From an uncultured Flavobacteriaceae bacterium (GTDB lineage: Bacteria; Bacteroidota; Bacteroidia; Flavobacteriales; Flavobacteriaceae): 64,000 bases of DNA. Positions 9,003 to 18,548 of this stretch are shown piece by piece. Within the stretch, counting starts at the first letter, position 1. Each line of letters begins with the position of its first letter. The notes beneath the pieces are model-generated. The model saw nothing but the letters and a program-made list of their open reading frames with translations. It did no database searches and was not told where the DNA came from. The stretch covers positions 186,001-250,000 of the forward strand of contig CANMLX010000002.1 in the NCBI GenBank assembly GCA_947498845.1, given 5' to 3'. A program made the translations under genes and the position numbers.

Positions 9003-9857
9003 CTAGCTGAAAATAACAGTTTTATTATTGTAAACCATTACTTTTCTATCGGCATGTAATTTTATTGCATTTGCTAAAACTATTTTTTCTAAATCTCGTC
9101 CTTTTGCTATTAAATCTGAAATAGAGTGCGCATGAGTAACACGGGTAACGTCTTGCTCTATTATAGGTCCAGCATCTAACTCTTCTGTGACATAATGACT
9201 TGTAGCTCCAATAATTTTTACGCCACGAACATAAGCTGAATGATAGGGTTTTGCACCCACAAATGCTGGCAAAAATGAATGATGTATATTAATTATCTTA
9301 TTAGGGTATTTATCTATTAGTTTAGATGATACTATTTGCATGTACCTTGCTAATACTATAAAATCTATATTGTGCTCTTTTAATAATTGTAGCTGTTTAG
9401 ATTCGACCTTATCTTTTGTATCCTTGGTAACAGGAATGTGATAGAAAGGAATTTTAAAACCATCTGCAATGGGTTTTAAGTCCTTATGATTACTTATTAT
9501 AAAGGGAATTTCTAAATTTAATTCTCCCGAATTATACCTACCTAATAAATCATATAAACAATGATCATACTTGGATATAAACAATGCCATCTTAGGCTTC
9601 TTTTCTGAAGAATAAATACGCCATTTCATTTCAAATCTATCAGCTAATTCAGACTGAAAACATGCTTTAAATTTATCTGTAGAAAAACCGTTTTCTATAA
9701 ATTCACTTTCCAGACGCATAAAGAATATATTCTTTTCTCTATCTACATGTTGATCTACATAGACAATATTTCCTTTTTTGCTAGCTACAAAATTGGTGAC
9801 TGTTGCTATAATATTGGTTCTATCTTTGCAGTGTATTAAAATAGTAATTTTATTCAT
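9003..9857 (-). CDS. purU: Formyltetrahydrofolate deformylase
   Basis: Hydrolyses 10-formyl-THF to THF and formate, supplying formate and balancing one-carbon pools; cytosolic. The 284 residues are normal for PurU. An N-terminal ACT domain (ITILIHCKDRTNIIATVTNFVA, about 4-80) would be the regulatory part. It is followed by a formyltransferase domain with KIINIHHSFLPAF (Asn/His of the catalytic set) and EELDAGPIIEQD (catalytic Asp). Single-gene unit with AT-rich flanks. I see no pathway gene beside it. Confidence 0.94.
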   Translation of the reverse strand: MNKITILIHCKDRTNIIATVTNFVASKKGNIVYVDQHVDREKNIFFMRLESEFIENGFSTDKFKACFQSELADRFEMKWRIYSSEKKPKMALFISKYDHCLYDLLGRYNSGELNLEIPFIISNHKDLKPIADGFKIPFYHIPVTKDTKDKVESKQLQLLKEHNIDFIVLARYMQIVSSKLIDKYPNKIINIHHSFLPAFVGAKPYHSAYVRGVKIIGATSHYVTEELDAGPIIEQDVTRVTHAHSISDLIAKGRDLEKIVLANAIKLHADRKVMVYNNKTVIFS

Positions 9858-9984
9858 CTGGTTAAATTAGTTTACATAACGAAATCAAAAATAACATAAC
9901 AAAATTTAAGAAATGTTATTTTTTAAAGAATTTTCAACTAATTAAAACAACAAAAAACTAATAGCTAATTTCTTTTTTAAAATT

Positions 9985-10012
9985 AAAAATCCAGCATATA
10001 GCTGGATTTTTT
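9985..10012 (-). terminator. Terminator after the response regulator
   Basis: AAAAATCCAGC / GCTGGATTTTT hairpin with an ATATA loop (9985-10011), 23 bases past the response-regulator stop on the minus strand, ending in a T-tract in that direction. Confidence 0.75.
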
Positions 10013-10034
10013 AGGTATAATTTTTAAGTTTATT

Positions 10035-10739
10035 CTATGTATTTATTACTAACCTAAATCCTTCTCCATGTATGTTAAGAATTTCTACTTTCTCATCTGG
10101 CTTTAAATATTTTCGCAATTTAGCGATGTATACATCCATGCTTCGGGATGTAAAGTAATTATCATCTCTCCATATTTTTGTTAAGGCTAATTCTCTAGGC
10201 ATTAAATCGTTCTCATGTAATGCTAATAAACGCAATAATTCATTTTCCTTAGGCGATAATTTTGTTGGTTCTCCTCCATCAAAACGTAAAAACCGTAATT
10301 TAGAGTTAAGATGAAAACGCCCTATTTTAAATTCAAATTGTTTACTTTCAGAAATCGTTTCTGTAGCCTTACGTTGTATAATAGCCTTAATTTTCATTAA
10401 CAACACTTCACTATCAAAAGGCTTATTTAGATAGTCATCTGCCCCTACTTTATACCCTTTTAACACATCTTCTTTCATTGCCTTGGCTGTTAAGAAAACA
10501 ATAGGTACATCTGTATTTTTTTCACGAATTTCTTTTGCTAATGTAAATCCGTCTTTATAAGGCATCATTACGTCTAATATGCACAAATCATAATCATCTT
10601 TTTTAAATTTCTCAAAACCTTCTAGACCATTTTTAGCATGTACAACATCGTAATCATTCATCATCAAATAATCTCTAAGTACTGTTCCGAAATTTGGATC
10701 GTCTTCAACTAATAAAATTTTCTTGTTTTGTTCTTCCAT
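10035..10739 (-). CDS. OmpR-family response regulator (RprY-like)
   Basis: 234-residue two-component regulator. The receiver domain (about 7-120) has the acidic pair in LLVEDDPNFG, phospho-acceptor D56 in LCILDVMMPYKDG, threonine in PIVFLTAK and lysine in DDYLNKPF. A winged-helix DNA-binding domain (about 135-232) ends SRSMDVYIAKLRKYLKPDEK...IHGEGFRLV. It is three bases downstream of its cognate histidine kinase, so the pair is cotranscribed. Similar pairs in Bacteroidota are called RprX/RprY; the target genes cannot be read from this sequence. Confidence 0.93.
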   Translation of the reverse strand: MEEQNKKILLVEDDPNFGTVLRDYLMMNDYDVVHAKNGLEGFEKFKKDDYDLCILDVMMPYKDGFTLAKEIREKNTDVPIVFLTAKAMKEDVLKGYKVGADDYLNKPFDSEVLLMKIKAIIQRKATETISESKQFEFKIGRFHLNSKLRFLRFDGGEPTKLSPKENELLRLLALHENDLMPRELALTKIWRDDNYFTSRSMDVYIAKLRKYLKPDEKVEILNIHGEGFRLVINT

Positions 10740-10742
10740 AAT

Positions 10743-12332
10743 TTATGATATTAGAGGAAGTTTTATTGTAAATGTACTTCCTTTTCCTTTTTCACTTACT
10801 ACTGTTATAAACCCTTGATGGTCATCAACTATTTGTTTAACATAAGCTAACCCTAACCCATGACCTTTAACATTATGTATATTTCCTGTGTGTTCTCTAT
10901 AAAATTTTTCAAAAATACGTTTCACTGCGGTTTTACTCATTCCACTTCCTTTATCTTGTATTTTTAATAAAATATTATCTCCAATATTTTCTGTAAACAC
11001 ATCTATTTTTGGAGCTTCTGGAGAATACTTTATAGCATTGTCCAGAATATTAACAATTACATTGGTAAAATGCGTATCATTTGCCAAAATGGATGACTTT
11101 TGTGCTTCTAAATGCGCTTTTATATAACCTTGTCTATCTTCAACTATTAACTCTACATGCGTAATAGCATCTTCAATCAAATCGTGTAACTTTACTCTTT
11201 CTTTAGTTATATTTAATTCGTTTTTCTCCAACTTAGAGATTCGTAACACATTTTCAACCTGCGCATGCATTCTTTTGTTTTCTTCCTTAATCATATTAAG
11301 ATAACGTACTACTTTAATTTTATCATCTATAATTTTAGGGTTCTTAATAGCATCTAACGCTAAGTTAATAGTTGCTATTGGTGTTTTAAACTCATGCGTC
11401 ATATTATTAATAAAATCTGTTTTAATCAGAGATATTTTTCGTTGTTTAATTAATTGGAATAAAGCACTAGAATATGCAACAATTATAATACCGGTAAACA
11501 CAATTGATAATAAAATCATCCCTATTATAGACGATAAAATAAAAGATCTATCGTTTGGAAAATTTACTAATAACTTATAACTGCTTTTATTGTTTTCATC
11601 ATAAAAAACAGGAATACTGTGCGTTGATTTATCATCTTTTTCAAAATCATCACTAGATATTTTGGTAGCCAGATCTCTACTGTAAATTGCAAACTCAAAC
11701 GCTATATCTATATCATTATCCTTAAATTTTTCTGACAATAAATTAGCAACTTCCTTTTTTGACACTCGTTTATAAACTGGTCTTGTTTTTGCTAATGCCT
11801 TAAAGTTTTTATCAAAATAGTTACGTTCTGCTTCTTTTAAGCTTCCGCTATTTATGATATTTAAAATAGGGCTCTTCCCTTTTAAATCTTTATCGGAAAA
11901 ACCATTATCGTTATACAGTTCTATTTTAGAATTTCCAACAAAATTTTTAAATCCTATACTATCACTAAGATCACTATCTATACCAATGTCAAAGAGCGAA
12001 GAAGGAATTTTATAATTCTCTTCTAAAATGCGACTGTTATATATTAATATTTCCTTGGTACTTTTATTTTTTTGATAAATAAACAATTGAGATACAGCAA
12101 CAGAGTCCTTTTTTTTCTCACTATCTAAACTTTGAAATTTTTCGAAATAAGTATCTAGTTCCTTTTTTTCGATAGCGTTAGATACAGAACTAAGCGCCCT
12201 CTTGACATTAAACTCAAAACGATCCCTTTCATTTTCTACTGCACTATTTATAAAATATGCTTGAACAAAAATGATTCCTATTAGAGATAAACTCATTAAT
12301 ATAATTAGTAGGACGAATATCTTTTTGCTCAT
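10743..12332 (-). CDS. Sensor histidine kinase (RprX-like)
   Basis: 529-residue inner-membrane kinase. The first membrane segment is at about 5-28, then a periplasmic sensor region of about 235 residues with no recognised fold, and a second membrane segment at about 264-290. The H-box is NNMTHEFKTPIATI with H312 as phospho-acceptor. The ATPase domain has the N box (NVIVNILDNAIKYSPEAP) and the G1/G2 boxes (DKGSGM, GHGLGLAYVKQI). It is paired with the adjacent regulator. It lies 78 bases after coaE, at the end of the long core-gene block. Confidence 0.93.
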   Translation of the reverse strand: MSKKIFVLLIILMSLSLIGIIFVQAYFINSAVENERDRFEFNVKRALSSVSNAIEKKELDTYFEKFQSLDSEKKKDSVAVSQLFIYQKNKSTKEILIYNSRILEENYKIPSSLFDIGIDSDLSDSIGFKNFVGNSKIELYNDNGFSDKDLKGKSPILNIINSGSLKEAERNYFDKNFKALAKTRPVYKRVSKKEVANLLSEKFKDNDIDIAFEFAIYSRDLATKISSDDFEKDDKSTHSIPVFYDENNKSSYKLLVNFPNDRSFILSSIIGMILLSIVFTGIIIVAYSSALFQLIKQRKISLIKTDFINNMTHEFKTPIATINLALDAIKNPKIIDDKIKVVRYLNMIKEENKRMHAQVENVLRISKLEKNELNITKERVKLHDLIEDAITHVELIVEDRQGYIKAHLEAQKSSILANDTHFTNVIVNILDNAIKYSPEAPKIDVFTENIGDNILLKIQDKGSGMSKTAVKRIFEKFYREHTGNIHNVKGHGLGLAYVKQIVDDHQGFITVVSEKGKGSTFTIKLPLIS

Positions 12333-12410
12333 TGCTCAAAATTAATATTTTAACATTTAGGCAACTTATCATTTAACCTTACATTAACAAAAATGTTAAA
12401 ATTAGAAGTT

Positions 12411-12998
12411 TTATATTTTTTTACTTAAAATGGCCTTATGGATATTAAACACTTGAAGTTTTGTGTCTTCAAGGTTTTGATTTGTGATTATATAATCTGA
12501 AAGTTCTATTTTTTTAGCATCACTCCACTGGTTGTTCATGATAGCTTCTATCTTTTCAATTGAAGTATTATCTCGTTTTAAAAGTCTTTCTATTCTTAAT
12601 GCCTTAGAAGCGGTAACAGTAATTACATAGTCGCAATTTTTATATCCTCCATTTTCAAATAAAATAGCAACTTCTTTAAGAACGTATGGTGCTTTTTGTT
12701 TAGAAACCCACTTAGTAAAATGTTTTGCTATTTTAGGATGAATTATAGCATTCATTTTTTCTAAGTATGCCTTATCATTAAAAATAATATTAGCAACGTA
12801 AGGTCTATTTAACGTTCCATCTAAATAGGCACTCTCTCCAAATAAAGCTATTAATTTACGCTTAATAACTTTAGAGGTGTTCATAAGCTTTTTAGCTTCT
12901 ATATCTGCAATATAAACTGGTATTCCTAAGGTTTTAAATTGTTTTGCAATGGTAGTTTTACCACTGCCTATACCTCCTGTAAGCCCAACTACTATCAT
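12411..12998 (-). CDS. coaE: Dephospho-CoA kinase
   Basis: Phosphorylates dephospho-CoA, last step of CoA synthesis; cytosolic. 195 residues, normal for CoaE. The P-loop is at the N-terminus (GLTGGIGSGKTTIA), and family blocks PVYIADIEAKKLM, NAIIHPKIAKHF and the lid-region basic residues in RIERLLKRDN follow. The start overlaps the YbbR stop by four bases (ATGA). The block also contains coaBC about 6 kb upstream on the same strand. Confidence 0.95.
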   Translation of the reverse strand: MIVVGLTGGIGSGKTTIAKQFKTLGIPVYIADIEAKKLMNTSKVIKRKLIALFGESAYLDGTLNRPYVANIIFNDKAYLEKMNAIIHPKIAKHFTKWVSKQKAPYVLKEVAILFENGGYKNCDYVITVTASKALRIERLLKRDNTSIEKIEAIMNNQWSDAKKIELSDYIITNQNLEDTKLQVFNIHKAILSKKI

Positions 12999-13963
12999 TT
13001 TAAAATTATAAATTCTATACGTTGTTGATCTATCTTAATATTTTTAACGCCTTTGGCTACTTTAGTTAATTCTGGTATTAAAAACAATTGATTCCCTTTT
13101 GTTTTTTTATAGTCGCATACTACTTGAAAATCTTTAGATGAAATAATATTGTAATTATTCAAACTTGTATAATATGATACTGTTACTTCTTTGGGAAATA
13201 TTTTTATCGATTGGTTTTTAGGAATATTAATTACTTTAATAGGCAGTTTAACCTTACCTTCTGTAAATTTCTCAACATTAGCAGAAAAATCAATTTCTGT
13301 TTTTGAAAGCTTTAAATTTTGGTGATCTTTTGGAAGTTTAATTTTTATGCTTCTCGCTACGCTAGTTTTTAAATTTGTTAATACGATTTTTTCTGTTTCT
13401 ATTTGCTTTAAGCTTTCTACAAGCTTATGAGGGCCAATAACCCGAATAGAATCTGGTTTTATAGAATACCCATTTAAAATATTATACCCTGGTGCAAAAG
13501 AAACATCGGCATTGACTACAATTGGTACTTTTTTCACCATATTGGTATCGTATCTAAAAACAATAGTATCTGGATTTACACCCAGTAATTGTATATGATT
13601 ATTGCTAAACTGTTTCTTCACGTTTAGGTATGATACTGGTTTAGAATAGACATACATCCCTTGTTTAATAGATACTTCATTAGAGAAATCTATTGCAATT
13701 TCGGGCTTAATAAAGTAGTACTTTAACCATTTAAAACCGTGTGTTTTTAAAGTAATAGCTAGAGTTGTATTAGAATCTTTTAAAATGACTTTTTCCTCAG
13801 GTACATTTACTTTTTTTATTTGAAAAGGGAGTGTTCCTGTATAATTCTTGGAAAGCTTTGTTATTATTAAAATGATAAATGACGATAGCAAAAACAAAAG
13901 AAACACATTAAATCTTCTGTTTTTAATGGAAGCTACTATTTTTGTTTTTATTTTTTTAATCAT
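12995..13963 (-). CDS. YbbR-like domain protein
   Basis: 322-residue protein with one N-terminal membrane anchor (about 20-38, NVFLLFLLSSFIILIITKL) and an extracytoplasmic part of beta-rich YbbR-like repeats. Recurring elements are PVSYLNVKKQFSNNH, VPIVVNADVSFAPGYN, and SIKPDSIRVIGPHKLVESLKQIETEKI. The last resembles the YbbR 'P..V.V.GP...V..I..V.T..I' signature. YbbR (CdaR in Firmicutes) can regulate diadenylate cyclase; no cyclase gene is next to it here, so that role is unsupported. It overlaps the genes on both sides by four bases. Confidence 0.8.
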   Translation of the reverse strand: MIKKIKTKIVASIKNRRFNVFLLFLLSSFIILIITKLSKNYTGTLPFQIKKVNVPEEKVILKDSNTTLAITLKTHGFKWLKYYFIKPEIAIDFSNEVSIKQGMYVYSKPVSYLNVKKQFSNNHIQLLGVNPDTIVFRYDTNMVKKVPIVVNADVSFAPGYNILNGYSIKPDSIRVIGPHKLVESLKQIETEKIVLTNLKTSVARSIKIKLPKDHQNLKLSKTEIDFSANVEKFTEGKVKLPIKVINIPKNQSIKIFPKEVTVSYYTSLNNYNIISSKDFQVVCDYKKTKGNQLFLIPELTKVAKGVKNIKIDQQRIEFIILK

Positions 13964-14967
13964 TTTAACTTAAAAAATAATTTAGGAAAACGTACTTCTG
14001 GATCTTTATTAAGCATTCCTATTGCTAAAGTTGATCTAATAAATCCATAACCATATCCTAAAAATTGAATACATATAGCGCCCATTGCTGCTAAAGCTAC
14101 CTTTACACTTCTGGTATTAAATAATGCCATTACAAAAGCTATTACAAAATATAATATATAAAATCCTAATAGCCATTTAATATTGAAAATAAACAGTCCC
14201 AGAGCAAGTATAAATCCTAAACAAAATAAAGAGGGAAACCAATAGGTGAATTTTTTAGTCTCTGGGTGCCATTTGTTTAATATGGGCCTTACCAATCCAA
14301 ATTTGTGTACTTGTTGATAAAATTTACGCCAAGATATTCTACGTTTATGGTAGACTATAGCAGTAGGTATTAATGCTGTTTTAAATCCTAAGTTCCATAA
14401 CCTAATAGATAAATCTGGATCTTCTCCCGGATGAATTTGCCCAAAGCCTTTTGATGCTAAAAATGCTTTTTTAGAAATCCCCATATTAAAACTTCTGGGT
14501 TGAAATTTATCTACACTTTTTTTATGTCCTCTAATGCCTCCTGTTGTTATAAAAGATGTCATAGAGAAATTAATCGCCTTTTGTAAATCACTAAACGATT
14601 GATGTGCTGCATCTGGACCTCCAAAACAATCTATATAGTATGCTTTTAAACTTTTATCTACCTCGGTTAAATAATTTTCAGGCAATATCACATCACTATC
14701 TAAAATTATAAAATAATTACCTTTAGCATGCTGCATCCCATAATTTCTAGAGTCTCCTGGACCAGTATTATTTTTATAGAAATACGATATGTTTAAATCT
14801 TTATTGTATCGTTCTATAACAGCTTCTGAAGTAGTATTTGAACCGTCTTCAATTATTACAATTTCAAAAGGAATACTTGATGTTAACCCTTTAAAACTTT
14901 GTAAAAGTTCATCAATTTCATCAGGGCGATTATAGACTGGTATAATAAAGGAATACACTAACTGCAT
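13960..14967 (-). CDS. Family 2 glycosyltransferase, membrane-associated
   Basis: 335-residue protein. The GT-A fold N-terminal ~220 residues include YSFIIPVYNRPDEIDELL, IIEDGSN, NNTGPGDSRNYGM and the metal-binding DSD in FIILDSDVILP. The ED motif region is HPGEDPDLSIRLWNLG. It is followed by KRRISWRKFYQQVHKFG and two or three membrane helices (about 245-310). The arrangement fits a transferase acting on a lipid-linked acceptor at the inner face of the membrane. The substrate cannot be told. It overlaps ybbR by four bases and follows fabI. Confidence 0.88.
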   Translation of the reverse strand: MQLVYSFIIPVYNRPDEIDELLQSFKGLTSSIPFEIVIIEDGSNTTSEAVIERYNKDLNISYFYKNNTGPGDSRNYGMQHAKGNYFIILDSDVILPENYLTEVDKSLKAYYIDCFGGPDAAHQSFSDLQKAINFSMTSFITTGGIRGHKKSVDKFQPRSFNMGISKKAFLASKGFGQIHPGEDPDLSIRLWNLGFKTALIPTAIVYHKRRISWRKFYQQVHKFGLVRPILNKWHPETKKFTYWFPSLFCLGFILALGLFIFNIKWLLGFYILYFVIAFVMALFNTRSVKVALAAMGAICIQFLGYGYGFIRSTLAIGMLNKDPEVRFPKLFFKLK

Positions 14968-14986
14968 AACACAAATGTAACAAAAA

Positions 14987-15010
14987 AGCCACCGTTTAAA
15001 CGGTGGCTCG
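14987..15010 (-). terminator. Terminator between fabI and the glycosyltransferase
   Basis: GC-rich hairpin AGCCACCG / CGGTGGCT (14987-14994 and 15001-15008) with a TTTAAA loop. On the minus strand it is followed by a T-tract. It lies between the fabI stop and the GT2 start, so it probably breaks the block into two transcripts. Confidence 0.75.
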
Positions 15011-15030
15011 TTTATGTATTGATAAAAATT

Positions 15031-15849
15031 TTATTCCTCCCCTACAAATGTACTCATTACAGCGTCACTAACACCCATATTACTAAATCCACCATCATTA
15101 TAAAGATTTTGTAATGTAACACGTTTTGTTAAATCGCTAAATAAGCTTACTGTATAATTAGCACAATCTAGTGCTGTTGCATTGCCTAATGGCGACATTT
15201 TTTCGGCATAAGCGATAAATCCATCAAAACCTTTTACACCACTTCCTGCTGTAGTTGGTGTTGGTGACTGAGAAATAGTATTTACACGTACGTTTTTATC
15301 ACGCCCAAAGAAGTATCCAAAACTACGAGCAATACTCTCTAAATAGGCTTTATTATCTGCCATATCATTATAATCTGGAAAAACACGTTGTGCAGCCATG
15401 TAAGTTAATGCTACAATACTTCCCCATTCGTTCATTGCATCTGCTTTGTAAAGTGTTTGCATTACTTTATGAAAAGACATAGCAGAAACATCTGTTCCCT
15501 TTTGTGTCCATGCATAGTTTTGATCTGTGTAATGCTTTCCTTTTCTAACATTTATAGACATTCCTATAGAATGTAATACAAAATCTATTTTACCGCCTAA
15601 AATCTCCATAGATTTTTCTACCAAATTCTTTAAATCCTCTTCAGAAGTAGCATCGGCAGGAATAATTTGAGAACCTGTTTTTTCGGCCAATTCATTTATT
15701 TGCCCCATACGCATCGCTACTGGTGCGTTAGTTAGTACAAACTCTCCTCCTTCTTCATGCACGCGTTCTGCTGTTTTCCATGCTATAGAATTTGCATCTA
15801 AAGCTCCAAAAATGATTCCTTTTTTACCTTTTAGTAAGTTATATGACAT
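15031..15849 (-). CDS. fabI: Enoyl-[acyl-carrier-protein] reductase (NADH)
   Basis: Final reduction step of fatty-acid elongation; cytosolic SDR-superfamily tetramer. 272 residues. The N-terminal cofactor motif (GKKGIIFGALDANSIAWKTAE) is the atypical FabI type. The catalytic YxxxxxxK lies in PDYNDMADNKAYLESIARSFG, with the upstream active-site tyrosine in ALTYMAAQ. VRVNTISQSPTPTTAGSG is the substrate-loop region. It ends in a strong hairpin terminator. Upstream, recN starts its own reading after a 120-base gap. Confidence 0.95.
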   Translation of the reverse strand: MSYNLLKGKKGIIFGALDANSIAWKTAERVHEEGGEFVLTNAPVAMRMGQINELAEKTGSQIIPADATSEEDLKNLVEKSMEILGGKIDFVLHSIGMSINVRKGKHYTDQNYAWTQKGTDVSAMSFHKVMQTLYKADAMNEWGSIVALTYMAAQRVFPDYNDMADNKAYLESIARSFGYFFGRDKNVRVNTISQSPTPTTAGSGVKGFDGFIAYAEKMSPLGNATALDCANYTVSLFSDLTKRVTLQNLYNDGGFSNMGVSDAVMSTFVGEE

Positions 15850-15970
15850 ATCCTTAAGTTAGTTATTTCGATTGTTGAATTGTTAATATATTAATTGAAG
15901 CAAGATTCACCTCTAAATTTAAGTTTCAAAAATAATAAACTTATTACTTATTACTTAAAACTAATCTGTT

Positions 15971-17623
15971 TTAATTAAGTAATTCTTTGGCATGAGCAAT
16001 TGCTGAAGAAGATAGTTCTGAACCTCCTAACATTTGTGCTATCTCTACAATACGATCGTCATGGTTAAGTTTAACCAAATTAGTTTGAGTAATATTATTT
16101 ACATCTGCTTTAAAAACTTTAAAATGTGAATGCCCTTTTGCTGCTATTTGTGGCAAATGTGTTATAGAAAACACTTGCATGTTTTTACTCATTTGCAACA
16201 TAATATCTCCCATTTTATTGGATATTTCTCCAGATACTCCAGAGTCTATCTCATCAAACATAATAGTTGGCAACTGGGTGTAATTAGATAATATTAACTT
16301 AATCGCTAACATGATTCTGGATAATTCTCCTCCAGACGCTGCTTTTTTAAACTCACTAAAATGCCCGCCTTTATTTGCTGAAAACAGAAATTGTAACACA
16401 TCTTTACCGTTATGCAAGTATTCGTCTTTGTAAGCTACATCTATTTTAAATTGCGCATTTGGCATTCCTAAATCCGATAATATTACTTGCAATTGACTTA
16501 CCAATTCTGGAATTACTTTTTTTCTTTTAGTATGAATTTTTTTAGAAATTGTGTTTAACTGTGCTTCCTCTTTAATAATCTCGGCTTCCTTATCTTGTAT
16601 TATATCATCTAAATTCTCTGTAATTGCTACTTTTTTTGTTAAGTCATCTCTTATTTCTATCAACTCTAAAACTGTAGCGACCTGATGCTTTTGCATTAAA
16701 TTGTTTAACGTTTGCAGCTTAGTATTAACTATTTCTAAACGATTAGGGTCTGTTTCTAAACGTTCTTGTAAGGCATCTACTTCTCCAAAAACATCGTCTA
16801 TTTCTATTAAACAACTATTTACTCTATTGTATAAATTTTCATATTTAGAAGACAATCCAGTTAACTTCTGGATTGTGTTTTTTAAATTGGTTAAAGTTGT
16901 TAGCGCTCCAAGTTGTTCATCGCTAAGTAATTGATAAGAAGTGGTTATATACGCTTTTATTTCTTCTATATTATTTAAGGTTTTATACTCTTCTTCCAAG
17001 CTTTCATGCTCTCCTTCTACTAAATTGGCTTCTACTAATTCTTTTAATAAAAATGAATTATAATCATACTCTTTAATGGCTTCAGACTTGGAATTTAATA
17101 ATTGCCTTAACGCTTCTTTAAGTGACTTATATAGCTTTAAATGACTTTTATAACGTGTTAATTCCTCACTAACATCTGCCAATGCATCTATAATTTGAAA
17201 CTGAAAGCTATTATCTGTTAATTGTAGTGTTTGGTGTTGCGAATGGATATCTATTAGCACATTCCCTAACAGCTGTAAACTGCTTAAGTTTACTGGAGAG
17301 TCATTTATAAAAGCGCGAGATTTCCCTGAAGGCAATATTTCTCTTCTTATAATGGTTTGAGATTCATAATCTAAATCTTCAGACTCAAAAAGAGATTTCA
17401 ATTTATAATTAGAAATATTAAAAACAGCTTCTATAATACATTTGCTGTCCTTATTTTTTAAGCTATTTAAATCGGCTCTTTTACCTAAAATTAAAGATAA
17501 GCCTCCTAATAAAATTGATTTACCTGCTCCTGTTTCTCCTGTGATTATTGTAAAGCCATCATTAAAATTGACCTCTAAATGATCTATTAAAGCATAGTTT
17601 TTTATAGTTAGTGATACCAACAT
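15971..17623 (-). CDS. recN: DNA repair protein RecN
   Basis: SMC-like ATPase acting in double-strand break repair. 550 residues from ATG 17623 (MLVSLTIKNYALIDHLEV). The Walker A motif is ITGETGAGKSILLGG, a long coiled-coil centre covers about 150-400, and the ABC signature (AASGGELSRIMLAIK) and Walker B (TIMFDEIDSGVSG) are near the C-terminus. An in-frame extension to 17734 exists but overlaps the porD-like gene and lacks family similarity. The 37-base gap to that gene suggests cotranscription. Confidence 0.94.
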   Translation of the reverse strand: MLVSLTIKNYALIDHLEVNFNDGFTIITGETGAGKSILLGGLSLILGKRADLNSLKNKDSKCIIEAVFNISNYKLKSLFESEDLDYESQTIIRREILPSGKSRAFINDSPVNLSSLQLLGNVLIDIHSQHQTLQLTDNSFQFQIIDALADVSEELTRYKSHLKLYKSLKEALRQLLNSKSEAIKEYDYNSFLLKELVEANLVEGEHESLEEEYKTLNNIEEIKAYITTSYQLLSDEQLGALTTLTNLKNTIQKLTGLSSKYENLYNRVNSCLIEIDDVFGEVDALQERLETDPNRLEIVNTKLQTLNNLMQKHQVATVLELIEIRDDLTKKVAITENLDDIIQDKEAEIIKEEAQLNTISKKIHTKRKKVIPELVSQLQVILSDLGMPNAQFKIDVAYKDEYLHNGKDVLQFLFSANKGGHFSEFKKAASGGELSRIMLAIKLILSNYTQLPTIMFDEIDSGVSGEISNKMGDIMLQMSKNMQVFSITHLPQIAAKGHSHFKVFKADVNNITQTNLVKLNHDDRIVEIAQMLGGSELSSSAIAHAKELLN

Positions 17624-17660
17624 ATCTCTAATCGCTATTTTAGAAGTTAAACCTTTTGTA

Positions 17661-18548
17661 TTAAAACTTGATATTACGCCATTTACTGGAATGTATTGGA
17701 GCCACGCTTTGCAAGATATCTTTAAGATTAGCAATTTTTACTTGAGGTCCATCTGTAAATATTTGTTCTATTTCGTCTGACTTTGCATCAAAAAAGGTTC
17801 TTAACAAAAAGGAATTAGGTCTTCTACTATTCATTGCCTTAAAGCTTTCTAAACTTTTAGTTATGGCTTCTTTTCCTTTTTTCGGGTCATCACTCATTAC
17901 ATCTAAACCTAGTCTATGATAATCGTAAAGTGTACTTCTAAACTCCTTAAATGTTGGTGATAATACATTATCTATGTAAGTAAACCTACTTTGAAGACCA
18001 TCTTCTAACTTCCAGCCTTGCGAATTATCTTGTTGTGAATAATTTAAAATTGTTTGTGCTTGTTTGTAGTATTCCTGTCCTCCATTTTTCTCATAAGAAT
18101 CGGCATCTAAAGCTAAAATTAAATTTACATGAAATGCTAAAACAGATATTAGGTTAGATACATATTGATTAGGGTTATAGATTAAATTTTGATATTCTAA
18201 ATACTCAAATGTAAATTGTTTATCATTAAAATTATAAGTTGGGGTGCTATAAGAAGATCCATAAACGGGTCTTGATGATTGCACTTGAATATTAGCCTTA
18301 AACACTTGCCCACTGTATTCCGAAATAATAATATTCATACTACAATCTATTAACTCCTGTGGTGCAAAAACCTTATTAGTCCATTTTGTATTATTTACAA
18401 ACTCGGTAAGTTGCTTTTCTAGTGTTTTAAAGATTTGAAGATTTTCACTTCCTGTTTGTTGTGCATTTACAACTACAGTACAATTAAGCTCTTGAGACAT
18501 TCCCAAAGAACTTAAGCATAATAATAAAATAATTAAAAGGTTACGCAT
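17661..18548 (-). CDS. porD: DUF4835 family protein (T9SS PorD-like)
   Basis: 295-residue secreted or outer-membrane-associated protein with a signal peptide (MRNLLIILLLCLSSLGMSQ). DUF4835 features are ELNCTVVVNAQQTGSENLQIFKTLEKQLTEF at the start of the mature protein, NTKWTNKVF, RPVYGSSYSTPTYNFND, and a C-terminal helical half ending APIHSSKWRNIKF. To my knowledge members of this family are called PorD, associated with the type IX secretion system; the symbol rests on recall of that naming. The start overlaps the coaBC stop by 8 bases. Proteins carrying T9SS sorting domains occur elsewhere in the window. Confidence 0.85.
   Translation of the reverse strand: MRNLLIILLLCLSSLGMSQELNCTVVVNAQQTGSENLQIFKTLEKQLTEFVNNTKWTNKVFAPQELIDCSMNIIISEYSGQVFKANIQVQSSRPVYGSSYSTPTYNFNDKQFTFEYLEYQNLIYNPNQYVSNLISVLAFHVNLILALDADSYEKNGGQEYYKQAQTILNYSQQDNSQGWKLEDGLQSRFTYIDNVLSPTFKEFRSTLYDYHRLGLDVMSDDPKKGKEAITKSLESFKAMNSRRPNSFLLRTFFDAKSDEIEQIFTDGPQVKIANLKDILQSVAPIHSSKWRNIKF

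Noticed and set aside
14987-15010. Riboswitch after fabI
   Set aside because: The hairpin is a simple GC stem with T-tract in the minus direction, as for a terminator; no larger conserved fold.
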